A DNA stretch of 64,000 nt from the NCBI GenBank assembly GCA_033063855.1, contig CP093831.1, positions 25,420,001 through 25,484,000 of the forward strand. The letters are read 5' to 3'. The notes below the pieces were generated by a model. The model searched no databases. It was given only the letters and a program-made list of their open reading frames with translations, and was not told the DNA's origin. Shown in pieces: positions 11,268 through 22,672 of the stretch. The position numbers and the translations under genes are program-made. Each line of letters starts with the position of its first letter. Within the stretch, counting starts at the first letter, position 1. The stretch comes from Smittia aterrima. Taxonomy: Eukaryota; Arthropoda; Insecta; Diptera; Chironomidae.

Positions 11268-13031
11268 ATGATGTCTACGTTTAATGAAGAAGCAAAAACT
11301 TGGGAATCTCTCAAGGTTCCCGATCTTGAAAATGGAAAGGAAACTTTCTATGGTGAACTGATTCTGGAGAAATTGAAAGAAACTCCAAACAGAGTTTGCC
11401 AAATTTCAGTGGAAGACAATTATGAGTTGTCATGTGACGAGTTGAGAATCAAAAGTGTTCGCGTGGCTCAGAATTTATTGAAGATCGGGATCAAATCAGA
11501 AGACGTCATCGGAATAATTTGTCGTCACTCTCGTCAACTGTCGATGGCTTTGTATGGCTGCATCTTCATTGGAGCTCCGGTGAATCCTTCAGATCCTTCG
11601 TTAACGAAAGAAGATATTCAACAAATGTTTGAGCAAACGAAACCGAAACTTGTCATTTGTGATTCTGATCAAGTAACGAAAGTTCGCGAAGCTTTAAATG
11701 AATTTGGAAACGAAGCAAAGATTTATTCGATTACTTACGAGTTCGAAAACAAAGAAGAACTAAACTTCACTGACCTTTTGGCTTCAACTGGAGAAGAAGA
11801 AGAATTTATTGCTCCAAAGTTTGATCAACCATCTGATGAGAAGATTCTCGCGATTTTGTGTTCATCTGGCACAACTGGGTGAGACTCAATTTTTACGTAT
11901 TGCAAGAAGTTGTACAAAATAATATTTTTAGCTCCTCAAAAGGTGTAATGATTTCTCATCTCTCATTTCTCAACTGGTTACATATGCTTCCTACACTAAA
12001 TACCACAGTGAAAGAAATTTGTTTCATTCCTTTCTTTTGGGGCACAGGATTTTTCGGTCACTTATTTCTAGGTCTTAGACCTAAGTACACACGTATCATA
12101 TCTCGTGAAGATTTCACTATCGATAAAGTTATTGAAATCATTGAGAAGTACAAGCCATCAGATTTCACAGTTCCAGTTATGACAATGGCGCAAATTTTGC
12201 AATCAGACTTTCCAAAAACAGTTGATCACAAATGTTTGAAAAATATTTCTTGTTTGGGCGCAATAGTTTCTGAAACGTTGCGAAAGAAATTTGAAAAGGC
12301 TTTTCCTGAAAAGAACATGTCCATCATTTATGGAATGACCGAGCAGTTTAGAATGACAGCAACTTTTCCCGGAGATTTTAAAAGAGCGCTTTGTGTTGGA
12401 TCTGCTTTTTGCCCAAATTTAACTTTTAAAATTGTTGATGAAGATGGTCACAGACTTGGAGTGAATGAAGTTGGAGAATTTCGAGTAAAATCAAAATTGA
12501 AATTTTTGGTAGGAACCAGCAACGAAATTTCTCTAATAAAATAATGACAATCTTTTCATTAAGGGTTATTACAACAAACCTGAAGAGTCAAGGAACGCAG
12601 TCGATGATGAAGGATTCCTCAAGACTGGCGACATTGGATACATCGACGAAAATGGAAAATTTTACATCAACGATCGGAAAAAAGAAATCATCAAGTGCAG
12701 AGGTTATCACGTAAACCTCTCAGAGATTGAAAACATCATCGAGACGTTGGATGGCATCAAGTTTGTTTCTGTTGTTGCAATTTCTGATCCAGTTTACGAT
12801 ATTTTCGATACTTTACCAGCGGCAGTCGTCGTAAAACGAGAAGGATTCGAGAGCTTGACAGAGAAGTCGATCAGTGACTTTGTCGCTTCGAAATTACCAA
12901 ATTACAAACATCTCTCAGGAGGAGTTTACTTTGTCGATCTAATGCCGAGAACAGCTTCAGGCAAGATAAAGAAACGAGTCCTTAGCGAAATGGCTCAGAG
13001 AATGTTCAAGACAGATACAAAAAGTATCTAG
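11268..13031 (+). CDS. Acyl-CoA synthetase / 4CL-like ligase 6
   Basis: Complete gene, exons 11268-11878, 11932-12508 and 12564-13031 (introns 53 and 55 nt), predicted 551 aa. Motif order is normal: SSGTTG joined to SSKGV, YGMTEQFRMT, TGDIGYIDENGK, INDRKKEIIKCRGYHV and TASGKIKKRV. Two changes stand out: the proline of the phosphate loop (xPKG) is Ser, and the Gln of the hinge GYQV is His. The first lies next to the ATP-binding loop lysine, so activity may be altered, though the frame is intact. It is sister to ligase 5. The next gene downstream, the first double-domain DEG/ENaC gene, starts only ~170 bases after the stop codon. Confidence 0.91.
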
Positions 13032-13110
13032 AGAAAATCAAGTATCAGTTTCAATACAACATTTAAATAATTTATCAATTTGTTTTTACATTCAAACGTT
13101 GCGTGTTACT

Positions 13111-13120
13111 TTATAAAATA
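13111..13120 (+). promoter_or_regulatory. TATA-like element of DEG/ENaC gene 1
   Basis: TTATAAAATA lies about 90 bases before the proposed start. The same element is at 18916-18925 before the second copy, inside a nearly identical upstream segment (about 13055-13199 and 18860-19005). This supports a TATA promoter, but the conservation could be recent duplication only. Confidence 0.4.
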
Positions 13121-13199
13121 TTTTATCTTTCATGAAATATCTTGGAAAACGCGATCAAGTTTTCATTCGATGCCTTTAGTTGTTCAAGTTCAGTTCATA

Positions 13200-16100
13200 A
13201 TGTTTCGTTCGTACTTTCAAAATTATTCTGAGAAATCAACTGTGCATGGAGTGGTTTATATTGGAAATCGTAAATGCCACGTCGTTGAGAAGTATTTAAA
13301 AGCCTTCAAGTGATCGTTTGGCTAAAATTATTTTTCTAGAATCTTTTGGATCATTTCTCTCTTCGTTTCGCTGGTTTTCACTGGATTATTGATCGTCGAG
13401 TTAGTGGAAAAATTATCGAAAAGTCCGTTTGTTGTGTTATTGGATGACACGACAGTTCACGTGTCAGAAATTAATTTCCCAGCGGTAACGATGTGTCCGG
13501 GATTCTCACCAAATATTATAAAAGTAAACTACACTCATTTCGTCGATCAGATTAAATCCGGAGAAAGAGATTTGAGTAACTTCACGCAAGTCGAGTAAGA
13601 AAAACAATCGAAATCAAGATTTTTTCAAAGATTTGGTTTTGACGCAGACTGGAGCGACTTCAGGTGATGAGTTTGGTGACTGATGACGATTTTCTCTCGC
13701 AATTCAACACTTCGATCTCAACGGAAAACTTTATGGATCGCCTCGACGACTTTCTTAACTTTTTCGGAGTTCGAGCTTATAAAAACAAGGACAATTTTGA
13801 CTTTTCCAAGGGAAATTGGAGTAAACAATATCAAGTCAACTACACGCAAGTTATTGGACAACGTGGATTGTGTTTTACTTTTAACTTTCCAAGATCACAA
13901 ACTTATTTTAAAATTAGCGAATTGTCGAGAGATTTTAATTACAACAAAACAGCATCAATGGCTTCTGAACAATTCATGACAACTCCTCAACTAAGTTACC
14001 CTGTATCCACTTTGAAATCAGATCTGGGATTGTTTGTTGATATCTTTTTTGACGTATCTAGTAGGATTGGAAGAAATGGGTGGGCAGACTTTAGAGCAAT
14101 TCATAAAGAAAACGGAACTCACATCACAATTCATGATCCTTACGAGATTATTTCAAAAAGTTCTTCAAATTTTTACGCTTTATTCTGTCGAACAACTTTA
14201 TTCAAAATTGTTCCGAATATGATGATTTACGATGATTCAATTGCTTCATACACTCCTGAAGAGTAAGGCAGAAAGTGAAAACCGATAAAGTGCTAAAAAT
14301 TTCTTTTTAGACGACAATGTTATCTTTCGGATGAGAAAATGTTGAAATATTTCAACGTTTACAACAAAATCAATTGCGAACACGAATGCTTGGCGAATCT
14401 TACTTTAAAAACTTGCAAATGCGTCCAATTTTGGATGGTCAGAAGTCAGTCAACTTCGATCTGCGGCATCGTTGACAGAAAGTGTTTTAAAGAAGTCGAA
14501 GAAAAGTTTTCTTCCTCCAAATCAAACTGCAAATGCTTCAACTCATGCCAAAGATTGCATTATGATGTTGAAGTTAATATCATTGACTATCAAATGTAAG
14601 GAGATATGACTGAACTAAGATACAATTTGTTTTCAAATAAATTTTTAGAAAGATCAGTGGTAGAACAGACCGCGCCACATTTGAGGTTAAATTCAGCAAT
14701 GACGACTTTTATCCATCTCTGCACAAAAGAAAGTACACGAATGTTGAAATCCTTGCATTCGTCGGTGGCTTGCTTGGTCTATTTGCTGGATTGTCAGCTT
14801 TGTCCGTTATTGAAGTAATTTACTTCTTCAGTCTTCGACTACTTCTCAATTCCTGTGATGCAAAAGTTCATCCAAATTCAAATCAAGAATCTCGATTTAC
14901 TTCTGTTAAGAGCTTTTGGAAGAATGTTATGTTGGAATCATCAATTCATGGATTCAATTTTATCATCCTTGAGAACAACAAGTTTAAGAAGTAAAGGAAA
15001 ATCGGAAAAGTTATAAAAATATTATTTACTAAATTTTGTTTTAGGATATTTTGGATCTTAGCGTTTGTCCTTTCGATGTTTGGCTTTCAGTCAATGGCTT
15101 CAAAATCGTTCACTAAATTCTCCTTAAAAGCTGTGTCCATGTCGCATGATATCAGTTCACTTGATGCTGAAGATGTACAGGAAAATTTTGTTGCTAAGTT
15201 TAATTGTTTCCTTAAAAAATATTTCGCCTCCAGATTGATTTTCCCGCAATCACATTTACAGGAGACTTTGAACACACTGATGATGATTCTTATATGTTTG
15301 AATATATAGAAGAAGACACCCGGTAAATGATAAACCATTTTACAAACACAACTCTTACTTCTCATATCATTTCAGTGTAGTTGTTGAGTACATGGTTTGC
15401 GAAGAGGCTCCAGATTATTTTTCTGACAAAGACTTTGTCTTCGCAAGAAATTCTGAATTTGTTGAGTTCTTGGAGATCAACATCACTGATAAAGCTCAAA
15501 AGCGTTGGTTTGGTGAACGAATAGCAAAATGGAGAGACAATACGAATCCTCAGTATCTCGAAACTTTAACAAGAAACGGAATCGGATTTACTTTCAACAC
15601 TTTCAATGCCGAGGAACTTCTGGAGAAAAGCATGTAAGACTTTATCAGTCAATGAATTCTTTTTCTTAGCTGCAGCTCTTTCAGCGTTTCTGATGATTTC
15701 TTTCGGATTCAAAAATCTGTCAACAATTCTTCATCAACCGATGGGATTCGCTGGAAATTCTCGAGCATCAAAAATAAATTTTATATTTCTTTTAGAAGAA
15801 ACTTCTATAAAAGTAAAGCATGGTTCGCTGACATTTGCAAAAGAGCGGCTTTCTTTGTTCATTCTTCTCACGAAATTCCATTAATCATTCCATACGGAAA
15901 GTTTACGAAAATATTTTATGGAACATTGATGGAAGTGCTGATCAAGCCCGAAGTCGTCAGGTCTGATGAGAGCATCATGTCAATGGAACTTGAACACCGC
16001 AAATGCTATTCCGACAATGAGTTTAAACTGAAATATTTCAAGAAATACACAAAATCTCATTGCGACTTGGAAGTTCTGAGTGAGACGACTTTTGAGAAAT

Positions 16101-16571
16101 GCGGTTGCGTACCCTTCAACTACATCAGGAACAAAACAATGAATGTGTGCGATGTTACGATAAGGAAATGTCCTCTTGCCCTTCAGAATATTGTTGATTT
16201 GGGAAATGGGAAATCAGAATTCTCTAGACATTGTCTACCATTGTGTAATTCGGTCAGCTATGAATACAACATCGTCATGAATCGCATTGCAGGCAACTTC
16301 ACTGATAAGTAAGTTCATAAGTCACATTCTCAAAGTATTCCTAACAAAAGTCTTCTTCAGAGATCGAGGTGAAATAATATTTAAGTTCAAAGAGAGCGAT
16401 GTAGTTACGTATAAAAGATTTGAGCTGTTCCCTGCAATTGACTTCTTGTGCAACATTGGCGGATTGCTTGGATTATTTGCTGGCGTTTCATTTCTAACTC
16501 TAATTGAAACTTTGTATTGCTTGATCATCCGCCCGTTGACGGATAACATCAAAAAGATTTTTAAAATATAA
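13200..16571 (+). CDS. Double-domain DEG/ENaC (pickpocket-like) channel 1
   Basis: Ten exons: 13200-13309, 13340-13594, 13648-14262, 14311-14595, 14649-14990, 15045-15174, 15234-15322, 15376-15633, 15685-16308 and 16361-16571. Every junction keeps frame; predicted 972 aa. The first half is a full channel subunit: YSEKSTVHGVVYI with the HG gating motif (residues 16-17), TM1 at 38-56 (IFWIISLF), FPAVTMCPG, a cysteine-rich ectodomain, and TM2 at about 454-482 (GGLLGLFAGLSALSVIE). The frame then runs through a 30-residue linker into a second subunit: SSIHGFNFI (HG at 522-523), TM from 537 (IFWILAFV), IDFPAITFTG, a second cysteine-rich domain, and a last TM at about 926-956 (GGLLGLFAGVSFLTLIE). 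Expected: four membrane spans, two ectodomains, probably a sodium-permeable sensory channel. ATG 13200 was chosen because copy 2 lacks the earlier ATG. AATAAA follows the stop directly (16572-16577). Confidence 0.88.
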
Positions 16572-17022
16572 AATAAAAACTGCAAAATTCTTGCGAAAAA
16601 AAAAATCAAGAAACTTTGAATAAAGAAAGTGAGTGAGTTTATTAAAAATTATTCTGGCGTCACATTCGCTATGGTTACCTTGTTTAAAAATATTTATCAG
16701 ACACAGATTGGACGGTGGTATTTGCAAGGAATTATATATTATTATATATAATTATATGTAATTCCTTGCAAATTACATGTCCCACACAGATTAATTCTTA
16801 TCAATAAACAAAACTCTACTTTGCCTATTATTTATGGTTCGAAAAATGTTGCTAATCGGAAGTAGTTGAGCGCTAACCTTGAAGATTTGTTATCATTCGA
16901 ATTGAAAATTTTGGTTTCAAATAAAGGCACGTGTGTCGTATCGGAAATAAGTAGTTGCTATTTAAGTTCTGACTCGTGTGTCGAGCAAGTAGTCGCTCAG
17001 TTGTTCGCTAATTTAACAGACG
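16572..17022. other. Spacer between DEG/ENaC gene 1 and ligase 7
   Basis: No gene is seen. It holds a palindromic insertion (16710-16783) and, near 16864-16905, a segment starting GTTGAGCGCTAACCTTGAAG that recurs at about 22479 downstream of DEG/ENaC gene 2. The ligase upstream box, with a TCAGT initiator, lies at its end. Confidence 0.65.
16710..16783. mobile_element. Palindromic mini-insertion flanked by 9-base direct repeats
   Basis: A perfect 14-base inverted repeat, TTTGCAAGGAATTA (16721-16734) and its complement (16759-16772), encloses an AT-rich, itself partly palindromic centre. The block starts GGAC and ends near GTCC, and is flanked by direct repeats ACACAGATT at 16701-16709 and 16784-16792. 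This is what a very short foldback MITE with a 9-base target-site duplication would look like. It is too short to carry genes. A chance palindrome or replication-slippage product is possible. Confidence 0.45.
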
Positions 17023-18768
17023 ATGGCTAAGTTTATTCAAGAAGAAAAAATTTGGGAATCTCGCAAAGCTCCTGATCTTCTAAACAGAAAGGAAATTTTC
17101 CTTGGTGAACTGATTCTGGAGAAATTGAAGGAAACTCCAAACAGAGTTTGCCAAATTTCAGTGGAAGACAATTACGAGTTGTCATGTGACGAATTGAGAG
17201 TCAAAAGTATTCGCGTGGCTCAGAATTTATTAAAGATCGGAATCAAATCAGAAGACGTCGTCGGAATAATTTGTCGTCACTCTCGTCAACTGACGATGGC
17301 ATTGAATGGCTGCGTACTCATTGGAGCTCCGGTTAATCCTTTGGATCATTCGTTTACGAAAGAAAATATTCGCCACATGTTTGAGCAAACGAAGCCGAAA
17401 ATTGTCATCTGTGATTCTGATCAAGTTACAAAAGTTCGCGAGGCTTTAAGTGAACTTAGGAATGAAGCGAAGATTTATTTGACTACTTACGAGAACAAAG
17501 ATGAATTAAACATAACAGATCTTCTCACTTCAACTGGAGAAGAAGAAAAATTTGTTCCTTTAAAGTTTACTCAATCATCTGATGAGAAAATCCTGGCGAT
17601 TTTGTGTTCATCGGGCACCACTGGGTGAGACTCAATCACTAGTTTAAAAAGATGTAAATAATTAATTGAATTACAAAATAATGTTTTCTAGTTCTCCGAA
17701 AGGTGTGTTGATTTCACATCTTTCTATTCTTCAATATTTAGCAGACCTTCCTTCACTGCAGGCCACAACGAGATCGGTTTGCTTCACCTCCGCCTTTTGG
17801 ATCTCAGGGTTTCTAGCGCACTTATTTCTTGGGTTTAAAATGAATGATACACGAATCATGCCTCGTGAATCTTTCAATATCGAAAAACTTATTGAAATAG
17901 TTGAGAAGTACAAGCCATCAGAGTTGATGGTTGCAACAATAAGCTTGTCCCTAATTTTAGATTCGGATTTTCCGAGATCAGTTGATCACGAATGTTTAAA
18001 AAATGTTTTATGTTCGGGCGCGATGGTTTCTGAGACGTTGCGAAAGAAATTTGAAGAAACTTTTCCTGAAAAGGACATGAACGTCGTATACGGAATGACC
18101 GAGCAGTTTGGAATAACAGCGACTTTTCAAGGAGATTATAAAAGAGCTCTTTGTGTTGGAACTCCTTTTTTCCCAAATCTAACTTTTAAAATTGTTGATA
18201 AAAATGATCTCAAACTTGGAGTGAACGAGGTTGGAGAACTTCGAATTAAATCAGAAGTTAAATTTCTGGTAGGAATCGATTTTCTTTCTTCAATGCAATA
18301 TTATTATTATTTTAATTTCTCTTTATTTAGGGTTATTACAACAATCCTGAAGAGTCAAAGAATGCGGTCGACGATGAAGGATTCCTGAAGACTGGCGACA
18401 TTGGTTACATTGACGAAAATGGAAAATTTTACATCATCGATCGAAAGAAGGAAATCGTCAAGTGCAAAGGTTATCAAGTAAACCTCTCGGAGATTGAAAG
18501 CGTCATCGAGACAATGAATGGCGTTAAGTTTGTCTCAGTTGTTGGAATTCAGGATCCGGTTTACGAAATTTTACTATCAGCAGTCGTCGTGAAGCGAGAA
18601 GGATTTGAATCTATTTCAGAGAAGTCGATCGCTGACTTTGTCGTTTCAAAATTGCAAAGTTACAAACATCTCTCCGGTGGAGTTTACTTCATTGACCAAA
18701 TGCCGATAACAGCATCAGGAAAGATTAAAAAACGAGTCCTCTGCAAAATGGTTCAAAGCATGTGTTAG
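17023..18768 (+). CDS. Acyl-CoA synthetase / 4CL-like ligase 7
   Basis: Complete gene, exons 17023-17624, 17692-18268 and 18331-18768 (introns 67 and 62 nt), predicted 538 aa. Exon 1 is 9 bases shorter than in the other copies. The loop SSGTTG-SPKGV is followed by YGMTEQFGITATF, TGDIGYIDENGK, IDRKKEIVKCKGYQV and TASGKIKKRV, so the catalytic set is complete. The C-terminus (MVQSMC) has no PTS1. It lies between two double-domain channel genes. The same order after channel gene 2, where only a ligase relic remains, shows that channel+ligase was duplicated as a unit. Confidence 0.91.
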
Positions 18769-19005
18769 ACAGAAGCATGACTCTGGAGAGAATTTCTAGA
18801 GATGAACGGAGCAACATAAATCTTTTTTTATAACTCTTACAATCAAGCAAAAGTTTCAATTCAATATTTAAATAATTTATCAATTTGTTTTTACATTCAA
18901 ACGTTGCGTGTTGCTTTATAAAATATTTTATCTTTCATGAAATATCTTGGGAAAACGCGATCAAGTTTTCATTCGACGCCTTTAGTTGTTCAAGTTCAGT
19001 TCATA

Positions 19006-22000
19006 ATGTTTCGTTCGTACTTTCAAAATTATTCTGAGAAATCAACTGTTCATGGAGTGGTTTATATTGGAAATCCTAAATGCCACGTCGTTGAGAAGTA
19101 TTTAAAAGCCTTCAAGTGATAGTTTGGCTAAAATTATATTTCTAGAATCTTTTGGATCATTTCTCTCTTCGTTTCGCTGGTTTTCACTGGATTATTGATC
19201 GTCGAGTTAGTGGAAAAATTATCGAAAAGTCCGTTTGTTGTGTTATTGGATGACACGACAGTTCACGTGTCAGAAATTAATTTCCCAGCGGTAACGATGT
19301 GTCCGGGATTCTCACCAAATATTATAAAAGTAAACTACACTCATTTCGTCGATCAGATTAAGTCCGGAGAAAGAGATTTGAGTAACTTCACGCAAGTCGA
19401 GTAAGAAAAACAATCGAAGTCAAGATTTTTTTTAAAGATTTTGTTTTGACGCAGATTGCAGCGACTTCAAGTGATGAGTTTGTTGACTGATGACGATTTT
19501 CTCTCGCAATTCAACACTTCGATCTCAACGGAGAACTTTATGGATCGCCTCGACGACTTTCTTAACTTTTTCGGAGTTCGCGTTTTTGGAAATAAGTACA
19601 ATTTTGGCTTTTCCAAAGGAAATTGGAGTAAACAATATCAAGCCAACTACACGCAAGTTATTGGACAACGTGGATTGTGTTTTACTTTCAATTTTCCGAA
19701 GTCACGATCATTTTTAAAAAATACCGAATTGTCAAAAGATTTCAATTACAACAAAACTGCATCAATGGCTTCTATTGAAAATGTTAGAGGAACTCCACAA
19801 CTAGATTATCCGGTATCAACATCGAAAGCAGATCTTGGATTATTTATGGATATCTATTTTGACGTGTCTAGTAGGGTTGAAGTATATAAGTGGGTAGACT
19901 TTAGAGCAATTCATGAAGAAAACGGAACTCACATCACAATTCACGATCCTTACGAGATCATTTCGAAAAGTTCTCCAAATTTTTACGCTTTATTCTGTCG
20001 GACAACTTTATTTAAAGTCATTCCGAACATGATGATTTACGATGAGTCAATTGCTTCATACACTCCTGAAGAGTAAGGCGGAAAGTGGAAACAAAAACTT
20101 TGAAGAATTCTAAAATTTTCTTTTTAGACGACAATGTTATCTCCCGGAAGAGAAAATGTTGAAATATTTCAGAGTTTACAACAAAATCAATTGTGAACAT
20201 GAATGCTTGGCGAATCTCACTTTAAAATCTTGCAACTGCGTCCAATTTTGGATGGTAAGAAGTCAGTCAACTTCAATTTGCGGCATCGTTGACAGAAAGT
20301 GTTTTAAAGAAGTCGAAGAAAAGTTTTCTTCCTTCAAATTGAAATGCAAATGCTTAAACTCATGTCAAAGATTGCATTATGATGTTGAAGTTAATATCGT
20401 TGACTATCAAATGTAAGAAGATATGATTGAACTAGGAGACAAATTTTTTTCAAATTGATTTTTAGAAAGATCAAAGGTAGAAGAGACCGCGCCAAATTTG
20501 ACGTTAAATTCAGCAATGACGACTTTTATCCATCTTTGCACAAAAGAAAGTATACGAATGTTGAAATCCTTGCATTTGTCGGTGGCTTGCTTGGTCTGTT
20601 TGCTGGATTGTCAGCTTTGTCCGTGATTGAAGTGATTTACTTCTTCAGTCTTCGACTACTTCTCAATTCCTGTGATGCAAAAGTTCATCCAGATTCAAAC
20701 CAAGAATCTCGATTTACTTCTGTTAAGAGCTTTTGGAAGAATGTTTTGTTGGAATCATCAATTCATGGACTCAACTTTATCATCCTTGAGAATAACAAGT
20801 TTAAGAAGTAAAGGAAAATCGGGAAGCATAAGAAAAATATTATTTACTAATTTTTATTTTAGGATATTTTGGATCTTAGCGTTCGTTCTTTCGATGTATG
20901 GCTTTCAGTCAATGGCTTCAAAATCGTTCAGTAAATTTTCCCTAAAAGCTGTGTCCATGTCGCATGATATCAGTTCAATTGATGCTGAAGATGTACAGAT
21001 TTTTTTTTTGAAAGCTTAGTTCATTATATAAAAATATTTCTCTTCTTAGATTGATTTTCCAGCAATCACATTCACAGGAGACTTTGAACACACTGATGAT
21101 GAGTTTTATATGATGCAGTACATAGAAGAAGACACCCGGTAATTGATAAACCATTTAAGAAACACTACTTTTACTCCTCATTTCAGTAAAGTTGTTGAGT
21201 ACACGGTTTGCGAAGATCCTCCTTTATATTATTCCGACGAAGACTTTGTCTTTGCAAGAAATTCTGAATTTGTTGAGTTCTTAGAAGTCAACATCACTGA
21301 TAAAGCTCAAAAGCGTTGGTTTGGTGAACGAATAGCAAAATGGAGAGACAATACGAATCCTCAGTATCTCGAAACTTTGACAAGAAACGGAATTGGATTT
21401 ACATTCAACACTTTCAATGCCGAGGAACTTCTGGAGAAAAGCATGTAAGACTTTATCATTCAATGAATTCTTTTTCTTAGCTGCGAACTTTTTAAGCGTC
21501 TCCGATGATTTCTTCCGCATTCAAAAATCCGCCAACAATTCTTCAACGACCGATGAGATTCGCTGGAAATTCTCGAGCATCAAAAATGAATTTTCAATAT
21601 CCTTTGGAAAAAAGTCCTATTTAAATAAGGGATCGTTGGATGAAATTTGTAAACGAGCGGCTTTCTTTGTTCATTCTTCTCACGAAATTCCATTAATCAT
21701 TCCATACGAAAAGTTTACAAAGATATTTTATGGAACGTTGATGGAAGTGCTGATCAAGCCCGAAGTCGTCAGGTCTGATGAGAGCATCATGTCAATGGAA
21801 CTTGAACACCGCAAATGCTATTCCGACAATGAATTTAAACTGAAATATTTCAAGAAATACACAAAATCTCATTGCGAGTTGGAAGTTCTGAGTGAGACAA
21901 CTTTTGAGAAATGCGGTTGCGTACCCTTCAACTACATCAGGAACAAAACGATGGATGTGTGCGATGTTACGATAAGGGAATGTCCTATTGCTCTTCAGAA

Positions 22001-22383
22001 TATTGTTGATGTAGGAAATGGAAAATCAGAATTCTCTAGACATTGTCTACCATTGTGTAATTCGGTCAGCTATGAATACAACATCGTCATGAATCGCATT
22101 GCAGGCAACTTCACTGATAAGTAAGTTCATAAGTATCATTATCAAAGTATTCCTAACAAAAGTATTCTTCAGTGATCGAGGTGAAATAATATTTAGGTTC
22201 AAAGAGAGCGATGTAGTTACGTATAAAAGATTTGAGCTGTTCCCTGCAATTGACTTCTTGTGCAACATTGGCGGATTGCTTGGATTATTTGCTGGCGTTT
22301 CATTTCTAACTCTAATTGAAACTTTGTATTGCTTGATCATCCGCCCGTTGACGGATAACATCAAAAAGATTTTTAAAGTTTAA
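19006..22383 (+). CDS. Double-domain DEG/ENaC (pickpocket-like) channel 2
   Basis: Ten exons matching copy 1: 19006-19115, 19146-19400, 19455-20072, 20128-20412, 20466-20807, 20863-20992, 21050-21138, 21187-21444, 21497-22120 and 22173-22383; predicted 973 aa, frame kept throughout. Both channel domains are complete, with the same HG, FPA(V/I)T and GLLGLFAG(L/V)S motifs as copy 1. Decisively, between the second membrane span of domain 1 and the HG motif of domain 2 there is no Met codon (copy 1 has WKNVMLESS, copy 2 WKNVLLESS), so domain 2 has no start of its own there. The exon 9 acceptor is the second AG (TTTTTAAG); using the first AG (TTTTCTTAG) runs into a stop. Differences from copy 1 cluster in the first ectodomain and at the start of exon 9. 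Confidence 0.88.
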
Positions 22384-22525
22384 AAAAAACTGCACAATTC
22401 TTTCGAATAAATTTTCTTTGTAATTTTTTCATTAAAATTTCGATTTAATGCTTTAGACGTTATTGCGCTAATTGTAAAGAGTTGAGCGCTAATCTTGAAG
22501 ATTTGTTATCGTTCGGATCGCTAAC

Positions 22526-22672
22526 TCAGTCGCTTCAAAGTTGCCAATTTACAAGAAACTCTTAGGAAGAGTTTATTTTGTTCATCAATTACCAAGAACA
22601 GCAACCGGAAAGATAAAGAAACGAGTTGTAAGCGAAGATGTTGAGAGCAGAAATAAACTCACTCGCTCATAA
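22526..22672 (+). pseudogene. Relic of an eighth acyl-CoA ligase (C-terminus)
   Basis: About 48 codons in frame match the ligase C-terminus: VASKLPIY, then RVYFVHQLPRTATGKIKKRV including the catalytic-lysine motif, ending at TAA 22670-22672. The sequence just upstream (about 22479-22515) matches the far upstream region of ligase 7 (16864-16905), so a deletion removed the promoter-proximal region and more than 90 percent of the coding sequence. The residues after SEDVE diverge from all paralogues. Confidence 0.85.

Noticed and set aside
13080..13199. Earlier start codons for DEG/ENaC gene 1 (ATG at 13079 and 13170)
   Set aside because: Copy 2 has ACG at the second position and a one-base shift before it, so only the ATG at 13200/19006 is shared and in frame in both.
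21480..21496. First AG (21479-21480) as acceptor for exon 9 of DEG/ENaC gene 2
   Set aside because: It leads to a stop within about ten codons; the AG at 21495-21496 keeps frame and matches copy 1.
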